NCBI RefSeq assembly: GCF_937616625.2
Contig: NC_065574.1
Location: 3,534,001-3,598,000 of the forward strand
From: Mercurialis annua
Lineage: Eukaryota; Streptophyta; Magnoliopsida; Malpighiales; Euphorbiaceae
DNA length: 64,000 nt
Reading direction: 5' to 3'
The notes beneath the pieces were generated by a model. The model had not been told where the DNA came from and did no database searches. It was given only the letters and a program-made list of their open reading frames with translations. This document shows, one piece after another, positions 37,838-49,281 of this stretch. The translations under genes were made by a program, and so were the position numbers. Positions within the stretch are counted from its first letter, which is position 1, and every line of letters begins with the position of its first letter.

Positions 37838-38070
37838 TCAGGCTTAAAAGAAGCAGAATTTTTTTTCTTTAACCTTGATTCCTACATATCAAAAACGAAC
37901 ATACCCGGCATTATCTTGAACATAAAACACAAAACTAAAACACTCAAACATAAAATCAAAAGCCAAAAATTAAAAAGTAAAGAAGCAAAAGTAAGAAATT
38001 AAACCTCTCGGGATTGCCTTCCGAGCGCGCTTTAGTTGGAGTCCAAAGCTAGACTCTTCGCGTAAGGTTG

Positions 38071-39300
38071 TTAAAAATACAACCTAACATGCGGGAGCCG
38101 TCTTGGTAGCATCTTCTCCCTCCTTTTCCTTGTTGGCTCCTTCAAATAAAGCTCATGTGATATGAAGTATGCTTTTACTCTAAAATAATGAACATGAGGA
38201 GTATTAAGCATCTTCATATACTTGGTATTATTTCCGTCATACTCGAAATCAAACCCCTCTAAGAATGGATCTTTATAATCAAAGGATTTGTTGAATTCCT
38301 TGTAGAGTACCGTAATACCAAATTTCTCCTCATTTTCATCATTTACGCTCTTGGGACAAGTAAGTGGTTTGGAAATTGGAGCTTCAAGTTCAACATCCTC
38401 ACACTTTTCTCTTTCAATCTCTATGTGAACCTTTGTGGGAGGATGTTCTACTAAAGCACCATCATCTTTCAAATCTATGGGCATAACATGTTGTGTTGGA
38501 GTAGCTTCCATTTCGGCTAGTAATCTCACTTGGTTGTCCGAAGCCTTCTTGAGTCGACTCGGAAAAGGGACCTTTGGTACATAAGGAGGTGAGGGTGGTG
38601 GTCTAACATATGGAGCTTCAACTTCCACTTCCTCACTAGCACTTAGCTCACTATAACTTGGCTCATCCTCAACCACCATAGGTCTCTTGCCACGAGGGTC
38701 ATCAAGAGCTTTTCCGCTTCTAAGTTCAATGGCCGTGAGTTGCTCTCTCGAAATAGCCTCGGTTGTATTAGGTAAACCACTTTTGGTTATACCTTGAACA
38801 AAGCTATTTAATTCAGTAATTTGCACCGCAAGACGATGAATAGTGGCGGAATAATTTTCCTTTCTTTGCTCCATTTTCTCAATCTTCTCTAGCAACTTGT
38901 CAAGCTTACTCCCTTCGTCAAACATTCCATTTTGCTGAAATTCATGTGATTGTTGTGGTTCATTGCCAAAATTGGAGTCGAAGTCCCATTGGTTTTGATG
39001 TGGATGATAACTTGAGTTGAAATTTGAGTTTTCATTGAAGTTCTCCCAATTGTTGTCCCAACCATAATTCGGAGATTTGTGCCACCCCGGATCATACATG
39101 TCGAAATAAGGGTCATTATCTTGCCATTGATAACCCACATAATTGAAATGGTCATTCCAACTTGAATAGAGTGTAGGACACTCGGCTCCGGTATGACTAA
39201 AATCTCCACAAATCTCACAATTTGGATCCCATGCCATTACTCTTGCCCGAATAGATTCACCATAAAAATAATATTTGAAGAGGAACCAACAAACACACAA
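38071..39300 (-). CDS. Truncated Athila gag (zinc-knuckle half)
   Basis: An open frame of up to 409 codons, though the likely true start is the later Met of MAWDPN. It opens almost at once with a CCHC zinc knuckle, CEICGDFSHTGAEC, which binds nucleic acid. Then come a Trp/Asn-rich stretch with DPGWHKSPNYGW, a coiled-coil-prone region (LDKLLEKIEKMEQ) and ELRSGKAL, all known from the C-terminal half of Athila gag. The large N-terminal gag domain that builds the particle is missing. It could still bind RNA of its own or a helper element, but cannot form particles unaided. It starts about 160 bp after the primer-binding site. Confidence 0.75.
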   Translation of the reverse strand: MCVCWFLFKYYFYGESIRARVMAWDPNCEICGDFSHTGAECPTLYSSWNDHFNYVGYQWQDNDPYFDMYDPGWHKSPNYGWDNNWENFNENSNFNSSYHPHQNQWDFDSNFGNEPQQSHEFQQNGMFDEGSKLDKLLEKIEKMEQRKENYSATIHRLAVQITELNSFVQGITKSGLPNTTEAISREQLTAIELRSGKALDDPRGKRPMVVEDEPSYSELSASEEVEVEAPYVRPPPSPPYVPKVPFPSRLKKASDNQVRLLAEMEATPTQHVMPIDLKDDGALVEHPPTKVHIEIEREKCEDVELEAPISKPLTCPKSVNDENEEKFGITVLYKEFNKSFDYKDPFLEGFDFEYDGNNTKYMKMLNTPHVHYFRVKAYFISHELYLKEPTRKRREKMLPRRLPHVRLYF

Positions 39301-39439
39301 TTTTCCTGAACAACCACAAACAAGAACACCAAGCGTAAATCACGAAAACAAACGGTAGAAGCAATAAACACAAAAACAAAAAAATAAAACTAACTCGACC
39401 AAGACTTAGAATACTCTCAATCAATCAAATACGCACTAT

Positions 39440-39461
39440 CCCCGGCAACGGCGCCAAAAAC
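39440..39461 (-). other. Primer-binding site, tRNA-Asp type
   Basis: The reverse complement contains TGGCGCCGTTGCCGGGGA, the standard primer-binding site of Athila elements, a few bases inside the 5' LTR edge at 39463. Confidence 0.9.
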
Positions 39462-39462
39462 T

Positions 39463-41074
39463 TGTTGGCGAAAACCGCAAGTGTACAGTGTCGCAACTAG
39501 TAATACTCGGTAAGACCGAGGTCGAATCCCACAAGGACAATGGATTTGATGAGAATGAATCGATTCTAAGTCTCAATTCGTTTAGCACACAACAATAGTT
39601 GATTTCGAATTCGAACAATTAAAACATTAAGTAAAGCAAACACAATTACTAAATAATTTAACTAGCAAAAAGCAATAAGCAAGTGATTGAATGATTAAGA
39701 TAAACTATGGATAACGAGCTTGAGGGTTGATACTATGATTAACCAACTACTATCAAGGGGTCGGACTATGGCTTCTAAACGCGAACCGAGCTTTTTCTAA
39801 ATCGCAACTCCCGCTCTCTCGAGCCTCAAAGAGTTACAAAACCACAACTAATTAAGCTTAACCTACTCTCGTAGCACTAAACACAATTAGAGGCAATTAG
39901 CAATTAAACACAATTCATAGGCCACCTAATTACTAACCCACTCTCATGGTGTTACTAATTAAGCATCTAATTAATTAATTCCAATTAATAAACCCTCTCT
40001 CAAGGTGGAAATTAATCTAGCAACAAATACTAGGTGATCAATCTAGAATAGGCATTAAGCAATTAATTAGAACACACAAGCCAAACTCTAACCCAATCTA
40101 GCAATTATTCAACCATCATATCAACCCCCAAACATGGGGGTTTAGTCAATCATGTTAACATCACATTAACTCCTAAATAAAGAGAAATAAAAGATAAGAA
40201 ATACTTACTTGGAAGAATAAGATTGAAATTAAGCACTTGCATTCAAAGATAAATCTTGTTCTTACAATAAGTAAAGCTCCAACACCACAACAATGGTGGA
40301 AAAGATGGAGGCACAAGGCCTTAAAATTAATCTACTCCTAACTAAAAAAAGGAAACTAAAAAGTAGGTGAAATGTTCTATATCAAGTCTATACCTAATTT
40401 GGAGATAATGTGCCTTATATAGGCAATACAAAGGAGGAAATAAAGACAACCATGTATAAGTTGTGTCTAGCCAAAAGAGGAAGTGGTCCCAAGTCTTGTT
40501 TCTTTTCAATTTTAGCTCCCAGCCACATTTTTCACTAAGGCTCGATCGAGCCCTTCACTTATGAGGAAGGGCTCGATCGAGCCCTTCATTCTTCACAAGT
40601 TCCCTGCTCGTTTTTTGCCTAAGGGCTCGATCGAGCCCTCCCCATAAGTGGGGAGCTCGATCGAGCTCTGCTGATTTTCTGCTGCACAATTGCTGACTTC
40701 GAACCTTCATAACTCGGTGTAGAAACGTCCAAATGAGTTGGTTCTTGAACCCCTGGAAATCTTAGGATGTCTACTTCATTTCTTGTGAAGAACACAAACT
40801 CTTTAGAAGCCTCTAACTAATCCAAAATCTTCAATTAGTGCATCAGGGTCAGATTCTGAAATGTGCTTTCGGCATCTTTTTGTTCCAAGACTTCGCCCTT
40901 TCTTAGATTCGTTGATTCTTCCATCTTTTAGGCCAAAAGGACTCCGTTTTGCTCCATTTTTCCTATAACACACACGCGCGCAATAAGGTATACAAAACAA
41001 CCAAAAAGCACGGTGAAACATAGCAAAAGCATGCGGAAAACAACTCAATACATAGGAGTATTTTACTCCTATCA
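39463..41074 (-). repeat. 5' LTR of the Athila-type element
   Basis: 1612 bp, nearly identical to 34201-35812. The four palindromes recur at 40539-40552, 40569-40584, 40623-40638 and 40653-40668. Confidence 0.95.
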
Positions 41075-41236
41075 ACATACCACGCCATCATTTGATAGAA
41101 AAACAAACGAAGTTAAAATTTTGGTGTGATTTGAGCCAGTTTGGACAACGTTAGGAGGCAAAGTGAGCAACCTTCAATTTTAGGGTCTTAGTAATTTTTT
41201 CGCTCTGATCTCAAGAGTTAAAGTGAGTCTTTTGCC
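41075..41236. mobile_element. Foldback DNA element, right end
   Basis: The inverted mate of 33145-33300 starts after the Athila's duplicated ACATA and ends GAGTCTTTTGCC. Rejoining it to 33145-34200 restores one continuous element. Confidence 0.75.
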
Positions 41237-41399
41237 TTTTATTTATTTTTATAAGGCATGTTTCATTTATTTAATTTCTTGCATAATTAATTAAATCACA
41301 CATATTAAAATAAATATATTAATACACGGACACACAAATCGAATCTCTTTATTATTTAATTCGCTTAATACTAAAATATATCAAGAACCAATATCGTCT

Positions 41400-41840
41400 C
41401 TGGTGAGCTCATTTAAAGTAAATTTTGATGGTCTGTTTCACCAAGCATCGTGCACGGGAGTAGTGGATGACAGTGTTGTTCGAAATCAATAGGGTCAGTC
41501 TATCGCTCCAGCTGCTCGGCATTTTTCTTACGGTAATTTCCTAGAATTGATTGAAGCTATGACCTTACAGGAAGCTATCCTATTAGCTATCACAATGAAA
41601 TGAAGGTCCCAGCGGTATATTCGAAGGGGATGTGAAGGGCATAATGAGGGTATGAAAGGGACTGTACTTCCAAGTTCGGCTTATGATGTAGTTTTGTAAG
41701 ATTTTCGTCTTTTAAGTCAATGTTTTAGTAGTTCTTTCTGTTGTAACTCTCTAGCCCATTTGGTGTGTCGAGACTCTCGTAGTGAATTTTTTTCTTTAAT
41801 GAAATTTTCATCTTTCGACAAAAAAACAAAAAGAAAGAAA
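41400..41840 (+). pseudogene. LINE tail with degenerate RNase H domain
   Basis: Translation gives FKVNFDG followed later by a LIEAMTLQEAILLA-like helix and NSLAHLVCRDSRS, the order seen in the RNase H domain at the end of plant LINE reverse transcriptases. In-frame stops and shifts are frequent. An A-rich tract after about 41815 is the probable 3' tail. Confidence 0.65.
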
Positions 41841-42044
41841 CAATATCATTATTAATGGTGTTTATTGAATTTTAAAACTGAAAAGTGGTTCTTGTGTTTA
41901 ATAGAAATCTCATATTACTAGAAAAAATCCATTTATTTGGATTTAAATGGTTGGAAAAATACGCTTTTAGAAAACCTAAAACGGTTGTATATTTTTTCAT
42001 CCTTTTTTTAAAAATGATTTCTTAACTAACATTGGAACGGTGTA

Positions 42045-42745
42045 ATAGAATGTTAAATTTTTGATTTTAAGTTAATTTAGTTTGCTCAAATATCTTAATT
42101 GAACTCTTAATTCAAAGAATAATAAATTAAGAATATCTCCCTCTAAAATTGTATTGTATATACATAATACATCTTAAACAATCAAATTTATACTCAAGTA
42201 AGATGCAATAGTAAGTAACTAATATGCAAAAATAATGTGATTTATAGTGGCAAGAAGGCCATGATTATTGAACGTTATATTGAATGAAGCATCATAACAT
42301 CCGTACAAAACTATTTGATAAAAATTCAATTAATAGATATATAGTGGTTAATTAAAAATATGCATCTTGCCTAGTTTTTTTTACAAATATTATCCTGAAA
42401 TGGAAATAAAACTTTTGCAACTGAAAAAGAATGGGATAATTGATTTTTGAAAGTTACTCAATTATCACCTTATTTCATTTAAATCACCGAGCTTTGACTT
42501 GTTTTTTTCTGATTAATATATTTTAATTTTTTCAAGCTAAAAATGCATACTCGACAATTGTTTTTTGCTAATTTTTGCTACATGATAGTCATTTTTAATT
42601 ATTTTTACTTAAAAATTTGTTCCATATACATAATTTAGCCAAAAAAAATTATTACGTGACAATTTTTGTTACCTAAAAACTTGTAAAATGTGTAATTTAG
42701 CATTAGAACTCTAGTTGGAATGAAATCAAAGTTTAATAATTTAAA
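42045..42745. repeat. Duplicated block, copy 2 (mate at 30010-30760)
   Basis: AT-rich non-coding DNA 3' of the LOB-domain gene, collinear with 30010-30760. It has no transposon ends, so a local segmental duplication is more likely than a dispersed repeat, though copy number elsewhere is unknown. Confidence 0.7.
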
Positions 42746-43051
42746 ATAAAATGAATCAAAATTTGATCACCAAAATAAAATAAAAAAATAGTTTAGTAAT
42801 TCCGAGAATCAATTATCCGAAGAAAAAAAATGAAAATTTAAAATGTCTAATGAAAGTCATAGATATAGAAGATATAGCAATTAAACAGACTAAAAACTTA
42901 TCAACATCAAACTACTCTTTTAGCTCACCTCAGCTCGACATAGAAAAATTCCAAAAAAAATCCAAAAAATAATTAATACTCAGTCAGTCTAGCTCTTCTT
43001 TTATATATCTGCATGTATCATGTATAATCAATTAACAATAATAACAGTAAA

Positions 43052-43825
43052 CTAAGATGAAATAACTAACTGTGTAGACGGTACAAACTTCCTTTCAACT
43101 AATTCATCCGCCTCAAATTTAACGTCGTTAATGTCAAGAAGCGGCTTAATCTCGTCACATTCATCCTCAAACGGCTGCTTAAGATGCAAACACGGCGACG
43201 AAATTAGCGACGAATCTTCAATAGACAATGCATGAACATTTTCTTGCAACTGCACTTGATTATCTTGAATAACAACAAATTCATCTTCTTCATTCGTTTG
43301 CGGAAACTGATACTGTAGCATCGGATCATAAATGTCCAAAGAATCCGCGGCAGCATTAACTAAATCATCACAGCTTAAGGATGTAACCGGATCTTGATGA
43401 TGTTCGGTTTCTAGCATAAAATGCGTTTGTTGCTGTTGCTGCTGTTGTTGCTGCGCTCGACATAAAGCTAGTTGATGAAGAACAAGGTCGAGTTCGGCTT
43501 TATGGAACTCGATTTGTCGTTGGAGTTCGCGTATAATCCGATAACAACCCCCGACAGGATCATTCGCACGGACATCCGATTGAAAAATGATCGTACGCAT
43601 GGCTTCGTCTTTATCAGGTTGGTTTAGGTTTTTAATAATTTTAGTAATGTTACTCACGCCGAACAATTTATGCGCGTTCAGGAATTGCCGTTGACGATCG
43701 TGAGGGAAATAAGGCGCAAGAATACAGTCAGGCGCGCATTTTCTACGCTGGTATTTGCAGGCGGCGCAGGCTTGGGTCGTGGTGGTGGTGGTGGTGGAGG
43801 AGGAGGAGCCATTAAGCCTGCTCAT
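43052..43825 (-). CDS. LOB-domain transcription factor, class I, LBD27/LBD22-like
   Basis: An uninterrupted frame for 257 residues. The LOB domain starts with the CX2CX6CX3C zinc motif (Cys20, 23, 30, 34 in CAACKYQRRKCAPDC). It continues with the GAS block (FPHDRQRQFLNAHKLFGVSN) and a leucine-zipper-like coiled coil (about 98-122) for dimerisation. A polyglutamine run (125-133) and an acidic, Ser-rich tail follow, a possible activation region. LOB proteins are nuclear DNA-binding regulators of lateral organ and gametophyte development. From memory the LNAHKLFGVSNITK and DPVGG stretches favour LBD27 (SIDECAR POLLEN) over LBD22, which I cannot settle here. Many LBD genes have an intron in the domain; none is needed here. 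Confidence 0.92.
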   Translation of the reverse strand: MSRLNGSSSSTTTTTTTQACAACKYQRRKCAPDCILAPYFPHDRQRQFLNAHKLFGVSNITKIIKNLNQPDKDEAMRTIIFQSDVRANDPVGGCYRIIRELQRQIEFHKAELDLVLHQLALCRAQQQQQQQQQTHFMLETEHHQDPVTSLSCDDLVNAAADSLDIYDPMLQYQFPQTNEEDEFVVIQDNQVQLQENVHALSIEDSSLISSPCLHLKQPFEDECDEIKPLLDINDVKFEADELVERKFVPSTQLVISS

Positions 43826-43899
43826 AATATTGGTTTTGAATGGAGAGTTGTTAATGTCGTTTTGTTTGATGTTAGAGAGATATCTATTGCGTTGCCGGC

Positions 43900-45890
43900 G
43901 GGGATGGTGTCGTTTTAGGGTTTAGTTGCGGATCCTTTGGTTTTTCCTAATGGGAGATGGGGAGAAATGGAAGGAGATAGAGACATATATGTTTTAGAGA
44001 GAGAAAGCGGTTTTGTTATAACGGATTCTGTTATGGTTTATTTTATTTTTGTATATTTTCTATTAATAAACTAATTAGTTTAATTGAAAGTTTAAGCTAA
44101 TTTTAGATTAGGATAGAGATTAACCTGAATTGAAATCGTTGATTTAAATTTAGTATGTAATTACAGTTGTTTGTTTTTACTTTTTAGGACTCTGTCAAAT
44201 TCTTGAAACATCACCACAAGTTCTAGAAATTAGTTTTGTAGTGAATAACTAATTATTGATACTACTTTAAAAGAAAAAAAAAATTGGTACTTCCATTTCA
44301 TTCACTTCATAGTCAATGTTAGGATTTTATTTTTATTTTCGAAAACAATTCTAAAACTTTGAAATTGAGAAAGTTATCTATAATTTCGTCATCTAATAAA
44401 TGAAGTTGTTCAAATTTGATTAAATTGATCGAGAATTCTATCATCTAATCGACGGGCCAACCTTTTTAAATATATAATATATTCTTATCATTTTGCCTTT
44501 CTGTTTAGCATTTTTCATTTCCGATATATATACACACACAGACACACACACACTAATAAGCTATAACTCAAACGGTATAAACGTTGAGCTGCAAACTGTT
44601 AGGTCGTGGGTTCAATCTTTCCACAAGCGTCTCCCCCATTGATTATATTATAAAATGGTTTTGTAAAAATGTATATGCATGAGTAATTCTCGTTCTGAAG
44701 TAGAAAGACTTAACCTTTAAAAGTTTCATGTACTTTTTAACTTGTATTATTTGCCTCCTTCATAAAATTTATTATTTAGTTGATTTTTATACTATTCATT
44801 TTCTTTTTAATGAATTCTTTTATGAACGGAAGTTGTGAGGTGTCACTCAGTCACCGTTAAGTAACAAAATTACTTGTCATGTCATATTTTACGTGATTGA
44901 CAATTTTTATGTAGAAAATGGTAAAAGATTTTTGTACTTTAATCGTTTTACTTATCTTATCATTTCTTAGATTTTGTTATTCAATAAGTCCTTATATTTT
45001 CAAATATATATTTTGCCGATGTGGCCAATTTTGCTAATGCGTTAGATTAGATGGACATTTAAATTCGATCACAAGTCCGTTTCATAGTGAGTGGAATGCA
45101 CACTCATTCTCCGCTAAGAAAAGGACTGACAAATTCAAAATAATAAGATATATGAACTAGATAAAGATAGAACTATTGTAGAAGAATACTGTAATTGAAT
45201 GTTACTCAAATGATGATGTACAAGAAATAGACTGTCATGTCTATATCATCGATGCAACACTTGACAGAAGGGTTGATCCATCAATTCTAGCTTCCAACTA
45301 AAATGTTACAAAGGGAGCATTGGAATTAAAATATCCTTCTAGAACATAGCACAAAACGAATCTGAATCCGATTCGGATCTGTGGTTTCAGAATTTCTGGC
45401 CGTCATTTAGACCTGAAATCAACAGAACATAAGATTTTCTTAGCTTTACAATTCTACACAATTTCAATAAATACACAACATAAGATTTTGAACGATTATC
45501 TGTTTGTTAGTAAAATGAGCGATGCATCAATGTTTTAAACATACCAGAACTTAAGAGGGTTAAAAAGCTAAAGCTGCCAAATCCATAATTACTGTAACCA
45601 ATTTTCTGAGGTTCCAATTAAGGTAACACTGACTAGAAACGAAAATTCAAGCCTGAGATTCTCAGTTTAAGAATATATAATAACTTCAACATTATAACTG
45701 CAAGGACTAACATTAAGAAATACAATCCTCAATCAAAGGTTGATTATAATATTCGATCAATGTCCAAAACATAATAGATATTTCATCTTCTAACTAATAT
45801 TATACGCAACTCCGATACTCAAAATCAAATATGCAATGCTCAAGAGAATTGAGATATGATAGAAAGTTTCTTACGTTGTGCAGCGGTTAG
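43900..45890. other. Intergenic between LOB gene and MED9
   Basis: Promoter of the LOB gene to about 44.1 kb, then AT-rich spacer and the probable 3' untranslated region of MED9. A short CA-rich run lies at 44530-44552, and a tRNA-like repeat is listed separately. Confidence 0.5.
44557..44640 (+). repeat. tRNA-derived SINE-like head
   Basis: TAACTCAAACGG resembles a pol III A box and, about 40 bp later, GTGGGTTCAATC a B box. The spacing and the TCTTTCCACAAGCGTCTCCC continuation are those of dispersed tRNA-related plant repeats. The cloverleaf is not foldable, so this is not a functional tRNA. Confidence 0.4.
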
Positions 45891-45896
45891 CAACAA

Positions 45897-47115
45897 TCAT
45901 GGTTTGGACTTGACAAGTTCTCCAACAGAGTTTTTATACTTGCTTATTAGGCCTCTGTTATCGAGAAAAATGTTAACTCATATATAAAGCAAACTGAATA
46001 TACAAAGAAGATAAAAATTCTTTAACAGACGTATCACAAACCTCCGTTGATTCAACAATTGCTCACTTTCCTCCAACTTTCGCTTTTGTCCCTCAACAGT
46101 CTGCATTCAATATCTCTAGAGAATCACCATACAAATCATACCGAATTACCAATAAAGTTTACGTCCACAACTCAACCCCTTAAAATTGGCATGTTCACCC
46201 TCTTCTTAATACTAACTAAATTCATTTCATTTCAATTACATATGCATCCTCACAAATGAGGAAATCAAATTAATCGGCATACAAAATAGCCATGATAGTA
46301 AGAGCCGAAACCCCTTATGTCTCTACAGAATGTTATAGATTTTAACATCTCCACATGCACCTACATTTCCATACCGAAAGTTTCTCAAACGAAACACGTA
46401 AGAACACAGGCGGTCTTACAACCAGTTGAAAACAAGGTCACAAAGTAAATATGAGTTGAGCAATTACCATAGCTTTGGTGGTAATAGAACTGGAAATAGA
46501 ATTCAACAGCTGCTGGCACTTCTCAAAGTGACTGTTCAACTCATTAACCTAATATTGTAAAAATCCATCAGCAAAATTTTCAAACATAAAATTAAAATCT
46601 AACACCTAAAAGCAAAACCCTAATTCAAACAAACCAAAGCATCAGAGTGCTGATCTCGGCTTCCATTATCGATAACTTCCGCCAAATTCTCGACCAGCTG
46701 CAACATTAAATCAAAAATACTTCAATTCAATTCGCAACCAAATTACAATAACTTCGAATCAAATTAGGGTTTCCGATTTCTATACATGTAAAAGGTGGAA
46801 CCGCGACGCGAGTGACTGGTGATGCTGATTCTGCTGCTGCTGTTGCTGTTGCTGTTGAAGTAAACGTTGCTGCTGTTGAAATAGAATCTGCTGCTGTTGC
46901 TGCTGCTGTTGAAATTGCTGCTGCTGCTGTTGCTGATGGTGCTGCTGAAATTGATTAATTGGCGGCGGTTGTTGTTGCTGCTGCTGCTGCTGTTGTTGGA
47001 GATAAAATTGATCTTGATTTGAATGGGGTACAGGGGAGTTATTCTGGGATGGCATGTTGGGTATCATTGTCCAGCTTCCTCCTGCTCCTGCTCCTGCTGG
47101 GTATGAAAGATCCAT
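45897..47115 (-). CDS. MED9: Mediator complex subunit 9
   Basis: Five exons joined in frame: 46786-47115, 46635-46697, 46468-46548, 46042-46100 and 45897-45954, giving 196 residues. All junctions are GT-AG on the minus strand. The N-terminal half is a polyglutamine region (about 38-97) with SWTMIPNMP just before it. The conserved helical MED9 domain starts at SLASRFHLLH and runs through LVENLAEVIDNGSRDQ, LNSHFEKCQQLLNSIS and EGQKRKLEESEQLLNQRR to the end. MED9 is part of the middle module of Mediator, which bridges transcription factors and RNA polymerase II in the nucleus. The order of blocks matches what I recall of Arabidopsis MED9 (At1g55080). Most of the coding length is in the glutamine-rich first exon. 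Confidence 0.93.
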
Positions 47116-47194
47116 CTTTGTTCTCGCTGTCTCTGTTTATTGCTCAGTAATGGCGTTATTACAAATGTCAATCAAAACAAAGAACAATAAGTAA

Positions 47195-47610
47195 AAAAGT
47201 CAACTTGGTCCTTAAACTTATGTCTCAAGATTAAATAAGTCATTTTTGGTTATTTTTTTACTCAATAAACTTTTCAAATTTGCGTTTCGAGGTCGAATGA
47301 GTCACTTTTAATTTTTAAATTCTTAAACTTGTGTTGCGGGATAAAATAATTCTTAATCTATCAAATGCGTAATTTATTTGACCCTGAGACACAAATTTAA
47401 AAATCTAATTGATTAGAAAAATTAAAAATTATTTATTTGATTTCACATTACAAGTTTAAGAATTTGATGGATTAAAAAAAATTAAAAGTGAATTATTTGA
47501 TTTCGAGATATAAATTTTGAGATTTTTAGTTGATTGAAAATATTAAAAGTGATTTACTATTTGACTCCGGAGCACAGTTCGAGGGGGCAGATTGGCCCTT
47601 TCTTCAATTG
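47195..47610. mobile_element. Foldback element, copy B, between MED9 and the small-protein gene
   Basis: Several blocks of about 70 bp (AAAAGTGATTTATTTGAT / ATCAAATAAATCACTTTT types) occur in both orientations. The outer ends, ACTTGGTCCTTAAAC on the left and GGGGCAGATTGGCCCTTT on the right, are weakly inverted. Related to 17850-18200. It starts about 80 bp from the MED9 ATG. Confidence 0.55.
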
Positions 47611-49086
47611 ACAAACGACATACCGTATCCTTTTTGACTGGTTTCAAGAGGCAAAAATTTCATGTGACATAAATAAGCGGAAAGACCTCAATTTTAGCTC
47701 TAACACACAATCAAATTAAGAGGGTATCTCTATTTTTCCCTTCATTTCTTCTTCTGCCCTGCTCAGATTATCAAAAAATAACAAAAAGGGCACTCTTGAT
47801 TTTGACAAATTCAGGTTCTTTTCTCTCTGTATATTAGCTTTACTCCCATTTTATACGGGTGTTTTTGGGTGTTTATTGACATAAATTTTATGCTATGTTT
47901 AATCTTGAAGTTAAAATGTGATCCAGGTCTTTGTTTTTTGCTAAAGAAATTAACTTAATTTGTAACTTTTGTTTCCATTTACTTAATTGTCTATAAGGTT
48001 TTTTAGTGCAATGGTTATAATTTCTCATTCATTATTCTGGGTGTTGAGGACAAACTAACTGTGTTATGTTAAATCTCATCAAACAAAAATTGTGTTATGT
48101 TAAATGTAAGGAGACTGCTTTTTCTTTGACCAATTATGTTTTCACTTCTGAGAAAGTTTGTGCTCTAAGTATGTTTATGATTTTGTGGGTTATTAAGAAT
48201 TAGGTTGCAAGCACACTTCATTCGATCAACGTTTTCTGTTTCGGAAACGTGTCGGAAACTTGGCGTTTCGGACATGAAACTTCATTTTTAACATAGGAAA
48301 CCTTAAAAGTAACATTGTTTCGCCGTCTCCATATTGAATTGTCACGTTTTCCTGTGTCCGTGCTACCTAAGGCACAAAATTAGGTATGATATTCCACTCT
48401 GGTATTTAGCGAGGAAATGAGTGTACGAGACGGTTTGTTGGCATTTTGTGAGCACACACATGCGTCATTAGCTAGCCTGGTTTTCCTAGATTCTGTCGAT
48501 TCATATTGCTTATTGGTAGAGCTTCAGGAAAAGGAGTCATCGACTTATTGAGTAGTCGGATTCTTAGGAATTTCTCCTTTTTAGATTATCAGCAGAAGGA
48601 AACAATAGGTTTGTATTAGACTTGTGTATGAGTAAATCATTACATCCTTACATAATTCATTGGGCAGCCTTGTTTCTTAAATTTGGCTGATTTCTCTAAG
48701 ATAGAAGAAAGTCTTTCCATTTCTTTTAACGGTTGGAGAAAAGCCTTCCGTCAATTTTCTCTACTGGCGTAATATGCTATCAATCTAGGTTGTTTTTAAT
48801 TCTTTGATGGTTGGTCGAGTAATAAAAATGTTGTATTTTCCGGCAGTAAGTTAAATAAAGAAGTTTAGCACCGTTCAGGCCAAGTTCGGGGCAAACATAT
48901 GAATCCTCAGACATTTCATTGGATTTGTAGTTTATATGAACTTATGTGACTCATTTTTTTCTGGTGCGGAGGGGTAAAGTTTATGAATTTGTAGTTTTCA
49001 TGAACTTATGTGACTTTTTTTTCTGGTGCGGAGGGGCAAAGTCAATGAATGTGACACGGTGATGAATTTTGCAGAAACATTAAGAA

Positions 49087-49281
49087 ATGGCTGTAAAACC
49101 AACTGTCGCGCTGAGGGCTATGCTTGTCGGAGGCATTGCTGTATTTGCAAAAGTAGCTGGTGTTATGAAGGCCGCCGGAGGAGCAAAGCTGGGTGCTGCA
49201 GCTACTGCCATGACAATGGCTGCAAGTGCTGCTATGTCAGCAACAAAATCAGATCAGAAAGATGCTTCAACTTCAAAATGA
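49087..49281 (+). CDS. Small Ala-rich hydrophobic protein (64 aa), function unknown
   Basis: 64 residues starting MAVKPTVALRAMLVGGIAVF. Two hydrophobic, Gly/Ala-rich stretches (about 7-26 and 29-52) are followed by a polar tail ending SDQKDASTSK. An intron acceptor (TTTTGCAG) stands just before the ATG. A leader exon ending at about 47815 (TTCAG then GTTCTTTT) would give a 5' UTR intron of about 1.25 kb, common in short plant genes. The reading frame and composition look conserved rather than random, and I recall similar unnamed small proteins in other eudicots. No function or location can be assigned beyond probable membrane association. The overlapping longer frame from 49026 is a shadow, with Cys/Arg-rich nonsense composition. 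Confidence 0.7.
   Translation: MAVKPTVALRAMLVGGIAVFAKVAGVMKAAGGAKLGAAATAMTMAASAAMSATKSDQKDASTSK

Larger units (their letters stand above)
34201..41074 (-). mobile_element. Non-autonomous Athila-type LTR retrotransposon, complete
   Basis: Two 1612-bp LTRs in direct orientation (34201-35812, 39463-41074) bounded by TG...CA are flanked by the 5-bp duplication ACATA (34196-34200, 41075-41079). The element reads on the minus strand. Its primer-binding site is TGGCGCCGTTGCCGGGGA, the tRNA-Asp type of the Athila lineage, and a purine tract AGTGTGAGGAGG abuts the 3' LTR. The 3.65-kb interior has only a truncated gag and no protease, reverse transcriptase or integrase. The LTRs differ at only about six positions that I noticed, so insertion was recent. 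It sits inside the foldback element. Confidence 0.95.

Noticed and set aside
44557..44640. Functional tRNA gene
   Set aside because: Box-like segments are present, but no acceptor stem or anticodon arm can be folded; it is kept only as a SINE-like repeat.
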